Origin: Flavobacteriales bacterium UBA4474
GTDB lineage: Bacteria; Bacteroidota; Bacteroidia; Flavobacteriales_D; Sanyastnellaceae
Reading direction: 5' to 3'
Assembly (NCBI GenBank): GCA_002389295.1
Contig: DGOE01000138.1
Location: 1-6,317 of the forward strand
Length of the DNA: 6,317 nucleotides
Below are positions 1-6,317 of this stretch, piece after piece. Below the pieces are notes generated by a model, which saw only the letters and a program-made list of their open reading frames with translations, had not been told where the DNA came from and ran no database searches. Within the stretch, counting starts at the first letter, position 1; each line of letters begins with the position of its first letter. The position numbers and the translations under genes were made by a program.

Positions 1-1
1 A

Positions 2-91
2 AATCCACTGCTTGAATTTGCGCTGCCCAATCGGGACAGCACAAGCCTCCGCTCCAAACGGTGGTTATTGCCGCGCAACGAGACTCCATAG
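2..91 (+). CDS. Possible C-terminal tail of a truncated upstream gene
   Basis: This frame is open from the left edge and closes with TAG at 89-91, giving about 29 residues that end in KRWLLPRNETP. The tail is basic and I do not recognise the family. It would lie on the same strand as the GH53 gene and 79 bases before its preferred start, so co-transcription is conceivable. The call is weak: another plus frame (from base 3) and one minus frame are also open across this short stretch, so 29 codons carry little statistical weight. The alternative is plain intergenic DNA upstream of the GH53 gene. Confidence 0.3.
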   Translation, partial: NPLLEFALPNRDSTSLRSKRWLLPRNETP

Positions 92-170
92 GTGGGGTTG
101 GATGGAATGATTGTGCGGCCGCTTCACTTGCATGCGAAGAGAGGAGGCTCAAGCAAGGTACCTTCGGGGT

Positions 171-1235
171 ATGAGGTCGTGGGCGTTTTTGGTGTGGATA
201 CTCCTGTCTGTTCAAGTTGTGTTTTCTCAAGGGTGGCGCGGAGTGGATGTGTCTTTTTTGAGTGAAATGGAGGGGGATGGCGTGGTCTACCGCGACGAAA
301 ACGGGGCCGACATCGATGCGCCACGTGAGTGGATGGCGGAGCAAGGCGTGAACCTCGTTCGGCTTCGGGTGTGGCACAATCCTCACCTGAATCTCAGGAA
401 CTCCTGGTTGGGGGTCGTGCGTGAAGCGGCCAAGTGGGATTCGTTGGATGTGCCCATTCTGATTGACTATCACTTCAGCGATACTTGGGCTGACCCTGCA
501 CACCAAGAAACACCGGCGGCTTGGGAGGGTATGTCTTTTGAGGAATTGCAGAATGCCATGACGTGCTGGTTGCTTTGCACGCTCGAGGAATTGAATGACA
601 AAGGCATCGAACCTGCCATGGTGCAGCTGGGCAATGAGATCGACCCGGGAATGATGTTGCCTTATGGCGGAATTGACAATGGGTTTGGGCCATTGGCGGA
701 ATTGCTCTCCTCTGGCCATGAGGTCGTCGAGCAGGTTTTCCCCAACTGCCAAGTGGTGGTTCACGTCTCGAGTGTGGAATTAGCACCGTGGTACTTTGAG
801 GCGCTGTCCGAAGCCGGATATATGCCGGATGTTGTTGCCGTGAGCCAATACAGCAAGTGGCACCTTCGGGATATAGATGCGATTTCGGATGCGGTGGCCT
901 CATTGAGTCAAACCACAGGAGTTCCGGTGTTCATTGCCGAAACGGCCTATGCCTGGACGACTGACTGGTCAGATTGGACGGACAACCTGTGGTGGATCGG
1001 AGACGAGACGCCGGGCTATCCATTCTCGCCGGCTGGACAGTGGGCATACTTGGAAGCATTGCATGCCGCATTGGATGACTTGGGGCCATCGGTTTGCTCG
1101 GGTTGGTGTTATTGGGCCCCAGATTGGGTGGCCTCGCAAGGAGAAACCAGTGTGGAGGGGAGCGCTTGGGAAAATGCGGCGCTGTTTGACTTTCAATGGG
1201 GGGCACTCCCGGCTTGGGAGGTGTTCAACCCTTGA
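171..1235 (+). CDS. Secreted GH53 arabinogalactan endo-beta-1,4-galactanase
   Basis: The gene encodes a family 53 glycoside hydrolase, a (beta/alpha)8-barrel enzyme that cuts beta-1,4-galactan, such as type I arabinogalactan side chains of pectin. I chose ATG 171 because it puts a signal peptide at the N-terminus (MRSWAFLVWILLSVQVVFS, then QGWRGVD), leaving about 335 mature residues, the usual single-domain size. The frame also reaches TTG 111 and ATG 132, but these add a charged leader before the hydrophobic core. Family signatures run in order: WRGVDVSFL (22-30), LVRLRVWHNP (62-71), DYHFSDTWADP (99-109), the acid/base Glu156 in VQLGNEIDPGM, the nucleophile Glu257 in FIAETAYAW, CYWAPDWV (313-320) and SAWENAALFDF (331-341). 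Both catalytic glutamates are present. The usual ISYYPFWHG-like stretch instead reads VSQYSKWHL (224-232). No carbohydrate-binding module or C-terminal sorting domain follows. It is followed on the same strand by a GH30 gene. Confidence 0.94.
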   Translation: MRSWAFLVWILLSVQVVFSQGWRGVDVSFLSEMEGDGVVYRDENGADIDAPREWMAEQGVNLVRLRVWHNPHLNLRNSWLGVVREAAKWDSLDVPILIDYHFSDTWADPAHQETPAAWEGMSFEELQNAMTCWLLCTLEELNDKGIEPAMVQLGNEIDPGMMLPYGGIDNGFGPLAELLSSGHEVVEQVFPNCQVVVHVSSVELAPWYFEALSEAGYMPDVVAVSQYSKWHLRDIDAISDAVASLSQTTGVPVFIAETAYAWTTDWSDWTDNLWWIGDETPGYPFSPAGQWAYLEALHAALDDLGPSVCSGWCYWAPDWVASQGETSVEGSAWENAALFDFQWGALPAWEVFNP

Positions 1236-1242
1236 AGTTTGC

Positions 1243-1255
1243 GGTGCAATGCACC
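1243..1255. repeat. Short perfect inverted repeat between the GH53 and GH30 genes
   Basis: The 13 bases GGTGCAATGCACC form a perfect palindrome around a central A, starting eight bases after the GH53 stop codon. As RNA it could form only a four-pair stem with a five-base loop, and no T-run follows, so it is not a convincing terminator. It could be a small protein-binding site or chance. Confidence 0.3.
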
Positions 1256-1364
1256 ACATCGTGAGGTGGATGAGGGTGTTTTGCGTGGGCTCAAGGGTGA
1301 GTATGCGCCTGTCAAGGGTTCTGCGTCGTCGGTGTAAATTCAGGCGCTATTCACAGCTCGACTT

Positions 1365-2840
1365 ATGCTTCGATTGATTTCCCCACTGGTTCTCGTCCTC
1401 GCCTTGCTCAGTTGCGGGGAACAGCCAGCGCCGCAAGACTCCGAGCATTCTGCGGTTCCCAATGATGCTGAAGCGAAGGCTTTGGACGCGGTCCGGGTGT
1501 ATACCACGGCTGAAAACACGGAGAAGCGGTTGTCGGAGGATGGGGCGCTCGCATTTGAACCGGCTGGCCAGCCCCTCGAAACGGAGGTGGCCATTTTCGT
1601 CAATCCAGAGAAGAAGTTCCAGACCTATCTCGGAATCGGTGGGGCCATTACCGACGCTTCGGCTGAGGTGTTTTCCCAATTGAGCCCTGCCCGGCAGGAG
1701 GCGCTGCTCGAGGCGTACTTCGGCGAGAGCGGCATTGGCTACAACATCATTCGAACGAGCATCCACTCTTGCGATTTCGGGCTGGGCAGCCATACCTACA
1801 TCGAAGAGGGGGACTCGGCGCTGGCGACGTTTTCCATCGCGCCGGACACCGTGAAGCGCATCCCGATGATTCAGCGGGCGGCGGAAATGGTGGGCGAGGA
1901 CCTGGTCTTTTACGCGAGTCCTTGGAGCCCACCGGCGTTCATGAAAACCAACAACAACATGCTGTACGGCGGTTCGCTGCTGCCGGAATTCTACGGGGCG
2001 TGGGCGCAGTATTTCGTGAAGTTCATCGAGGCCTATGAAGCGCAGGGGCTGCCCGTGTGGGGAGTGACCATTCAGAACGAGCCCATGGCGGTGCAGCGCT
2101 GGGAGTCGTGCATCTACACGGCAGAGCAGGAGCGGGACTTCCTGAAGTTTCACCTCGGTCCCGCCATGGAGGCCGCCGGTTACGGCGACAAGAACATCGT
2201 GGTGTGGGACCACAACCGGGACCTGATCACGCACCGGGCCAACACCATTTTCGAGGATTCGGTGGCCGCCTCCTACGCGTGGGGAACCGGTTTCCATTGG
2301 TATGAAACCTGGACCGGAGGATTGCCGAAGTACGACAACCTCAAGCTGATCCAGGAGTCGTTTCCGGACAAGAAGCTGATGTTCACTGAAGGGTGCCAGG
2401 AGGGTTTTGACAGCGCGCATTACGAGCGCTGGTCCAATGCCGAACGCTATGGCAACAGCATGATCAACGACTTCAACAGCGGCACCGTGGGCTGGACGGA
2501 TTGGAACATCCTGCTCAACGAAGGGGGAGGACCCAACCACGTAGAGAATTTCTGTTTCGCGCCCATCCACGGCGACACGCAGACGGACGCGCTCATCCTC
2601 ACGCCGACCTACTACTACATCGGCCACTTCTCCAAGTTCGTCAAGCCGGGTGCGCGCCGCGTCAGCACCGCCGCCAGCCGGAGCACCCTCGAAAGCACCA
2701 CGTTTGAGAACCCCTCCGGAGAGCGGGTCACCGTGGTGATGAACCGCACGGACGCCCCGATGGACTACGCTTTGATTGTCGGAGACAAGGAGGTCAATGC
2801 CAGCATCCTGCCGCACGCCATGCAGACCTTGGTCTATTGA
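1365..2840 (+). CDS. GH30 family glycoside hydrolase, lipoprotein
   Basis: The 491-residue product belongs to glycoside hydrolase family 30 (clan GH-A, retaining), whose members act on beta-1,6-glucan, glucosylceramide, beta-xylosides or beta-1,6-galactan. The N-terminus is a lipoprotein signal: a hydrophobic run, then lipobox LLSC with Cys17 followed by GEQ, so the enzyme should be lipid-anchored outside the cytoplasm. A low-complexity linker to about residue 40 precedes the catalytic barrel. Signatures are YLGIGGAITDASAEVF (88-103), NIIRTSIHSCDF (127-138), ASPWSPPAFMKTN (184-196), the acid/base Glu239 in VTIQNEP and the nucleophile Glu342 in MFTEGCQEG. The last 70 or so residues (VSTAASRSTLESTTF, VTVVMNR) match the beta-sandwich that packs on GH30 barrels. 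Size and motifs resemble the glucosylceramidase/beta-1,6-glucanase-like subfamilies, but I cannot fix the subfamily or substrate. The start is 129 bases after the GH53 stop, without a clear ribosome-binding site. The frame contains no TTA, CTA or TCA codon. Confidence 0.95.
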   Translation: MLRLISPLVLVLALLSCGEQPAPQDSEHSAVPNDAEAKALDAVRVYTTAENTEKRLSEDGALAFEPAGQPLETEVAIFVNPEKKFQTYLGIGGAITDASAEVFSQLSPARQEALLEAYFGESGIGYNIIRTSIHSCDFGLGSHTYIEEGDSALATFSIAPDTVKRIPMIQRAAEMVGEDLVFYASPWSPPAFMKTNNNMLYGGSLLPEFYGAWAQYFVKFIEAYEAQGLPVWGVTIQNEPMAVQRWESCIYTAEQERDFLKFHLGPAMEAAGYGDKNIVVWDHNRDLITHRANTIFEDSVAASYAWGTGFHWYETWTGGLPKYDNLKLIQESFPDKKLMFTEGCQEGFDSAHYERWSNAERYGNSMINDFNSGTVGWTDWNILLNEGGGPNHVENFCFAPIHGDTQTDALILTPTYYYIGHFSKFVKPGARRVSTAASRSTLESTTFENPSGERVTVVMNRTDAPMDYALIVGDKEVNASILPHAMQTLVY

Positions 2841-2916
2841 GGGGCCTCGCCTGACCACGCAGGGCAACTGCACGTCCGAATTCCCGAAGGGCGGTTCATT
2901 CTAAGAACAGTCTCGG

Positions 2917-3753
2917 TCAGTCGTCTCGGATGCAGCGGACCGAGAATCCGCGCCGCGGGTCGTTGGAGAAGGGGAGGATGGTCGAGAAATTGTGGTAGAG
3001 GATGCGGGAGGTGCCATCGCTTCCGCTGGCTGAGGCGCTCCACCAGAACCCACCAGAGCCGGCTGCGCTGAAGCCGCCATCGCTGTTGCTGCGGAAGCCC
3101 CCGGGAAGTCCCGAAAAACCGAAGTCGTCCGTGCCATTGCCACCATCCATCCATCCGCTCGCGGATTTTAATGCCGTACCCGCCGTGCCGATGAATCCCT
3201 GCCCTGTGAAGAAGCCTTCCAGCGCCGTCCATTCTCCGCCGTCCGGCACGTGCCAGCCGATGGGGCAGAGCCCCCGCTCATCGTCTACCGCGTGCCAATT
3301 GTAGAGCCTACCGAAGGAGGCTGCGGACAGTGATTCATCGCAGGCGTCAAAGTCGGGGCTGGCACTTTCACAGCCACTTCCATCCGCACCGTAGACGGTG
3401 ACGGCACCGACCGTCGTCATTTCCCACGCGTTGTCGTCCAAGCCCGCGGGAATGGCATCGCCGTTGCGGTAGACTTCTGATCTCAGATTCTCCGCAAACC
3501 AGCACTGGTCGCCGATCAGGACGGTGGGGTAGCCATACCCGTCAAAGTACACGGTGTCGGTGCAAGAAAAGGCGTCGGTTTCTGGGCAATCCACGGTTGG
3601 CGGCTCCGGACACAGGCTGAAAACGCCGAGGAGCATGATGAGGTCAGCGGTCGTGATGCAACCGTCTCCATTGCCGTCGGGATTCCACGGGGCCTCAACC
3701 TGGGCTTTCAAGGAAGCAGGAAGCAACAACAACAGAATGATCAGCCGGGGCAT
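2917..3753 (-). CDS. Secreted FISUMP-domain protein with dockerin-like calcium loop
   Basis: The 278-residue product starts with a Sec signal peptide (MPRLIILLLLLPASLKA, then QVEAPW). Next comes one dockerin-type EF-hand loop, DGNGDGCITTAD (residues 26-37), with acidic or amide side chains at loop positions 1, 3, 5 and 12, followed by the hydrophobic stretch LIMLLGVF. From about residue 67 the protein matches the Fibrobacter succinogenes major paralogous (FISUMP) domain: GYPTVLIGDQCWFAENL (74-90), GRLYNWHAV (148-156), GLCPIGWHVPDGGEWTAL (161-178), DDFGFSGLPGGFR (209-221), GGFWWSAS (234-241) and the ending GFSVRCIRDD. This domain is common in exported proteins of Fibrobacteres and Bacteroidota, but its biochemical role is not established. 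Several cysteines (48, 56, 64, 84, 128, 138, 163, 274) could form disulfides outside the cell. The gene starts 23 bases after the stop of the upstream gene on the same strand, suggesting an operon. It converges with the GH30 gene across 76 bases. Confidence 0.93.
   Translation of the reverse strand: MPRLIILLLLLPASLKAQVEAPWNPDGNGDGCITTADLIMLLGVFSLCPEPPTVDCPETDAFSCTDTVYFDGYGYPTVLIGDQCWFAENLRSEVYRNGDAIPAGLDDNAWEMTTVGAVTVYGADGSGCESASPDFDACDESLSAASFGRLYNWHAVDDERGLCPIGWHVPDGGEWTALEGFFTGQGFIGTAGTALKSASGWMDGGNGTDDFGFSGLPGGFRSNSDGGFSAAGSGGFWWSASASGSDGTSRILYHNFSTILPFSNDPRRGFSVRCIRDD
3643..3678 (-). other. Dockerin-like EF-hand calcium-binding loop (domain feature)
   Basis: This encodes residues 26-37 of the FISUMP-domain protein. 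Asp26, Asn28, Asp30 and Asp37 occupy loop positions 1, 3, 5 and 12, with Gly at 6 and Ile at 8, the canonical spacing. Only one loop is present, whereas true type I dockerins carry two, so cohesin binding should not be assumed. A structural calcium site near the mature N-terminus is more likely. Confidence 0.75.
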
Positions 3754-3776
3754 ATTTTAAGATAGGCATTCTCAAA

Positions 3777-4979
3777 TCAGCAGCCGCTGGCGACGTATAG
3801 GATGAGGAATTTCGATCCGCTTCCTGAGGGGCCTTCGAATCGGACCCGGATCACGATACGTTCTACGACCACGCGGAAGTGGCTCAGGCTGGGTTCAGGA
3901 CTGCCCGGATCGGTAGGGTTCGCTCCGCAAACGGAGGCGAAAGCCTGTTCAAGCTCTGCCTCTGTGTAAGCCGGAAACAGAGACGCTTCTCCCGGTTCGA
4001 GGGACTGCGTCTGGAAGAAGCGCTCCTCTGCGTTCAGGTCTTTCCAAGGAGATTGGTAGCGCTTCCAATCTGACAGTTCACAGGTGGTGCCGTCGCCGGG
4101 AAAAACCAACACATTTTCATGGCGTTGGGCCACATCGACAATCGAATGTCCTTCGCGGGGTTGCAAGAAAAACGACCGGCCTTCCCAAGGGGTGCCATAG
4201 GAGAGGGGGATGGCGATGGTGTCATGGGAGTCCATGTCTCCATGGGTCAGGTGGGTTTCGCTCCACAGGGCGCTTTCCTGCTCGCCTGCGTAGCTGGTGG
4301 TCAACACGCTCAGTTCGTGAAATTCCACTTCGTGAATGACGGGGGGCGCTTGGGAGCGATGGAACATGCGCTTCCCGGTGGTTTCCGAAAAGCGGAGTTC
4401 CATCTCCCCGCGGGCGTTCACGGCCACTTGATGAAACGACTGGTGCTCTACGGGGTCCTGGCTTGGCTGTTCTATCGATGGGATGGGCTCATAGCCGTAC
4501 ATGAGCTGATAGAATTCAAAGGCCTTTGCGTCGGTGTTGAAATGGACGGGCTGGTCAAAGGAATAGGCGCGGAAGTTCTTCTCGTACAAGTAGCCGTAAC
4601 GGTCATGGAGCAGGAAGCTTTGAATGGGATCGCCTTCCAGGGTGAATGTGGCGAGGCGCACCCGCCAGCCTTGGCGTTCGTGGAGCAGGACCACGGCGAG
4701 GTTGTCACGCAGTTCGACGACATCTTCTTTGACCAGCGGGCGGAACCGATGGAGGGGCACCTTGCCATCCTCTACGCCCTTTTGTTCGTAGGCATTGAAG
4801 AATTCCCATCCGCTTTCGTCGAATTGGATGGCGGGCACGTCTTCGAGGTGATCGAGGGCGAGTGTGTCCCGGCTGCCGTCCATGAGATGTGCCAACGCTT
4901 CCGCAAAACCTGAGCCCCCCAAAGACTGTCCCTGGACGATCTGGGCGCTCAGCAACATCACGATGAGACAGACGCGCAT
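3777..4979 (-). CDS. Secreted protein of unknown family, 400 residues
   Basis: I do not recognise this family. The ATG at 4979-4977 opens with a plausible Sec signal peptide (MRVCLIVMLLSAQIVQG, then QSLGG), so the product is predicted to be exported. There are no further membrane spans and no lipobox. The mature part is acidic and rich in aromatic residues and histidine, with alternating patterns such as LAVVLLHERQGWRVRLATF (94-112) and FHRVVVERIVIRVRF-like stretches near the end that suggest beta-strands. Other regions include GWEFFNAYEQKGVEDG (57-72), HDRYGYLYEKNFRAYSF (125-141) and ENVLVFPGDGTTCELSDW (288-305). A Pro/Ser-rich hinge (353-366) precedes a short hydrophobic C-terminus, FLILYVASGC. 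No catalytic signature can be named. The gene precedes the FISUMP-domain gene by 23 bases, so the two are probably co-transcribed. A long uninterrupted frame and a sound start support a real gene. Confidence 0.85.
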   Translation of the reverse strand: MRVCLIVMLLSAQIVQGQSLGGSGFAEALAHLMDGSRDTLALDHLEDVPAIQFDESGWEFFNAYEQKGVEDGKVPLHRFRPLVKEDVVELRDNLAVVLLHERQGWRVRLATFTLEGDPIQSFLLHDRYGYLYEKNFRAYSFDQPVHFNTDAKAFEFYQLMYGYEPIPSIEQPSQDPVEHQSFHQVAVNARGEMELRFSETTGKRMFHRSQAPPVIHEVEFHELSVLTTSYAGEQESALWSETHLTHGDMDSHDTIAIPLSYGTPWEGRSFFLQPREGHSIVDVAQRHENVLVFPGDGTTCELSDWKRYQSPWKDLNAEERFFQTQSLEPGEASLFPAYTEAELEQAFASVCGANPTDPGSPEPSLSHFRVVVERIVIRVRFEGPSGSGSKFLILYVASGC

Positions 4980-5145
4980 GGGGCAATTTAATGGCGAGGG
5001 GCCAAGAGCATGCTACGGCAGCCGCGACTGGAGTGACTGGGCCTTTCCTGGGTGAATCCGCGGACCGCATTGGCCGCATGGGTGGTGCGCCCTGATTTGC
5101 AACGGTTGGCGATGGTTGAAGTATGGGGGTACCGACCTTTGCGGC
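4980..5145. promoter_or_regulatory. Divergent intergenic region expected to hold two promoters
   Basis: This 166-base gap separates the start of the minus-strand secreted-protein gene from the start of the plus-strand YdjM-like gene, so promoters for both should lie here. That follows from gene orientation, not from a motif: I searched by eye for the Bacteroidota-type TTG / TAnnTTTG pair and found no copy with proper spacing. CCGCAT occurs twice, at 5065-5070 and 5074-5079, and may be chance. No strong hairpin is seen. Confidence 0.4.
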
Positions 5146-6317
5146 ATGGATTCACTGTCGCAGATTGTGTTGGGGGCCGCCGTGGGGGAGGTGGTGCTGG
5201 GGCGCCGCATCGGCAACCGCGCGATGGTGTGGGGGGCGGTGGCCGGGACGATTCCCGACATGGACGTCCTGGGCAAGTACTTCCTCAGTGAGCTCGACAA
5301 CCTGGCCTTCCACCGCGGCATCAGCCATTCGCTGTTGTTCTGCGTGGTCGGGGCATTGGTCTTCGGCTGGGTGACCGACCGGCTGTATCGCAGTCCCCAT
5401 CACCGTTGGATTGCCATGGCGACCAAGGCGGCGGCGGCGGTGCTCATCGGATTCGTGGTGAACTTCATCACGCAGATCGTGGCACCCGGCGTCTGGCTGC
5501 CGGTGGCCCTCTACATTCCGGTTGCGGGCTATTGGCTGTGGCGCCACGCCCAGAAGCGCTATTTCAACGCCAGCTGGACTGCACCCGATGCGGACCTCAA
5601 AGGGTGGGTGCTGTTGTTTTTCTGGGGCTTCCTGACCCACACCCTGCTGGACTGCTTCACCACCTATGGCACCCAGCTGTTCGCACCGTTCGCCGACACC
5701 CGCGTGGCGTGGGGCACCATCGCGGTGGCCGATCCGCTGTGGACGTTTCCGTTTCTGGCCTGCCTGCTGGTGGCGGCGCGCTTTGCCCGTGAAGACAGCC
5801 GCCGCCGGCTGTGGAACGGCATCGGTCTGGGCTGGTGCTGCTTTTACTTGGCACTGACCGTCGTCAACCACAGCCGGGTACACCAGACCTTCGAAGCGGC
5901 GCTGGCCGAAGAGGAGAGGAGCTACGAGAAGTTCCACATCACGCCCACCATCTTCAACAACCTCCTCTGGAACGTGGTGGTCGATGCGGGCGACGAATAC
6001 CTGCTCGCCCAGCATTCCATCCTTGATGAGATCCCCATCGCCTTCCACCCCGTGGACAAGGGGTACGGACTGCTGCACAACCTCGAGACCGATGAGACGC
6101 TGCGGGTGCTGCGTTGGTTCAGTGCCGGGTACTACAACGCGGTGTTGCGCGACGATGGGAGCTTGCAGGTCAACGACCTCCGCTTCGGCAGCTTTTCGGG
6201 GCGCGGGACTGACGCCGACGACTACATTTTCCGCTTCAAGCTGATCGACCGCGGCCCCGATGCGGCATACGGCTTCGAGCGCGCCCAAGGCGGCCCGCCC
6301 GACACCAAGGCCGAGGA
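5146..6317 (+). CDS. YdjM/DUF457-family membrane metal-dependent hydrolase, cut by the window end
   Basis: The frame runs from ATG 5146 to the right edge without a stop: 390 complete codons plus two bases. The opening MDSLSQIVLGAAVGEVVLGR is typical of proteins annotated as metal-dependent hydrolases of the YdjM/DUF457 family (integral inner-membrane proteins; E. coli YdjM is LexA-regulated), which supports this start. Likely metal-ligand motifs are PDMD (37-40), HRGISHS (56-62), HTLLD (165-169) and DPLW (196-199). Hydrophobic segments lie near residues 61-79, 95-113, 116-132, 153-169, 188-211 and 226-240. After about residue 245 the protein becomes soluble, with KFHITPTIFNNLLWNVVV (262-279) opening a C-terminal domain of at least 145 residues. 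The natural substrate of the family is not established. Codon use is strongly GC-biased, and after codon 3 (TCA) no TTA, CTA or TCA codon appears through at least 6288. It is divergent from the minus-strand pair. Confidence 0.93.
   Translation, partial: MDSLSQIVLGAAVGEVVLGRRIGNRAMVWGAVAGTIPDMDVLGKYFLSELDNLAFHRGISHSLLFCVVGALVFGWVTDRLYRSPHHRWIAMATKAAAAVLIGFVVNFITQIVAPGVWLPVALYIPVAGYWLWRHAQKRYFNASWTAPDADLKGWVLLFFWGFLTHTLLDCFTTYGTQLFAPFADTRVAWGTIAVADPLWTFPFLACLLVAARFAREDSRRRLWNGIGLGWCCFYLALTVVNHSRVHQTFEAALAEEERSYEKFHITPTIFNNLLWNVVVDAGDEYLLAQHSILDEIPIAFHPVDKGYGLLHNLETDETLRVLRWFSAGYYNAVLRDDGSLQVNDLRFGSFSGRGTDADDYIFRFKLIDRGPDAAYGFERAQGGPPDTKAE

Noticed and set aside
1..118. A minus-strand frame open to the left edge (contains NPTYGVSLRGNN)
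   Set aside because: It has an in-frame stop shortly upstream and no ATG start within the open part, so it could begin only at a weak alternative codon. There is no family match by eye.
111..170. Upstream TTG (111) or ATG (132) as the GH53 start
   Set aside because: Both are in frame, but they put a charged, Arg-rich leader before the hydrophobic core. ATG 171 gives a standard signal peptide directly before the GH53 domain.
1236..1364. A promoter for the GH30 gene in the gap after GH53
   Set aside because: By eye I found no TTG / TAnnTTTG or -35/-10 pair with acceptable spacing, so I cannot say whether GH30 has its own promoter or is read through from GH53.
934..1377. A 147-codon plus-strand open frame overlapping the GH53 3' end and the following gap
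   Set aside because: Most of it is an out-of-frame shadow of GH53, its product is Arg/Trp-rich without any motif, and it runs over the GH30 start.
1347..2873. A 508-codon open frame on the minus strand opposite the whole GH30 gene
   Set aside because: Its codons align with those of GH30, and in that register stops arise only from sense TTA, CTA or TCA codons, which GH30 lacks. The translated product has no recognisable motif, while the plus strand encodes a clear GH30 enzyme.
2841..2916. A possible bidirectional terminator in the convergent gap, around CCCGAAGGG
   Set aside because: The stem is only three base pairs and no T-run follows on either strand, so it does not qualify as an intrinsic terminator.
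4119..4913. A 264-codon plus-strand open frame inside the unknown secreted-protein gene
   Set aside because: It is codon-aligned with the minus-strand gene and is explained by the absence of TTA, CTA and TCA codons there. The minus-strand frame is longer and starts with a signal peptide.
5152..6288. A 378-codon minus-strand open frame opposite the YdjM-like gene
   Set aside because: It is the same codon-aligned shadow effect. It ends exactly at the TCA codon 3 of the plus-strand gene, whose product shows clear family motifs.

Overview
The window looks like part of a moderately GC-rich bacterial chromosome, most likely from Bacteroidota or a neighbouring group. The reasons are indirect: a secreted FISUMP-domain protein with a dockerin-like calcium loop, a glycoside hydrolase lipoprotein beside a Sec-exported glycoside hydrolase, and no convincing Shine-Dalgarno sequence before any start. 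The assignment is an inference. No rRNA, tRNA, CRISPR array, insertion sequence or phage gene is visible.

Layout: (1) positions 2-91 (+) may hold the last codons of a gene cut by the left edge. (2) 171-1235 (+) is a secreted GH53 endo-beta-1,4-galactanase. (3) 1365-2840 (+) is a GH30 glycoside hydrolase lipoprotein. (4) 2841-2916 is a short convergent gap. (5) On the minus strand, a secreted protein of unknown family (4979-3777) is followed after 23 bases by a secreted FISUMP-domain protein (3753-2917). (6) 4980-5145 is a divergent intergenic region. (7) 5146 to the right edge (+) is a membrane protein of the YdjM/DUF457 metal-dependent hydrolase family, open at the window end. No stretch over 300 bases lacks a gene.

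The two glycoside hydrolases share a strand and could form a small galactan or beta-glucan degrading unit, with GH53 exported as a soluble enzyme and GH30 anchored to a membrane by a lipid. No SusC/SusD pair, regulator or sugar kinase is seen in the window, so a full polysaccharide utilisation locus cannot be claimed. The two minus-strand genes look like a small operon of exported proteins. The YdjM-like gene appears to be an unrelated neighbour.

Most of the window is ordinary. The parts most worth a second look are the unassigned 400-residue secreted protein with its FISUMP partner, and a departure from a conserved GH53 motif in an otherwise intact enzyme.
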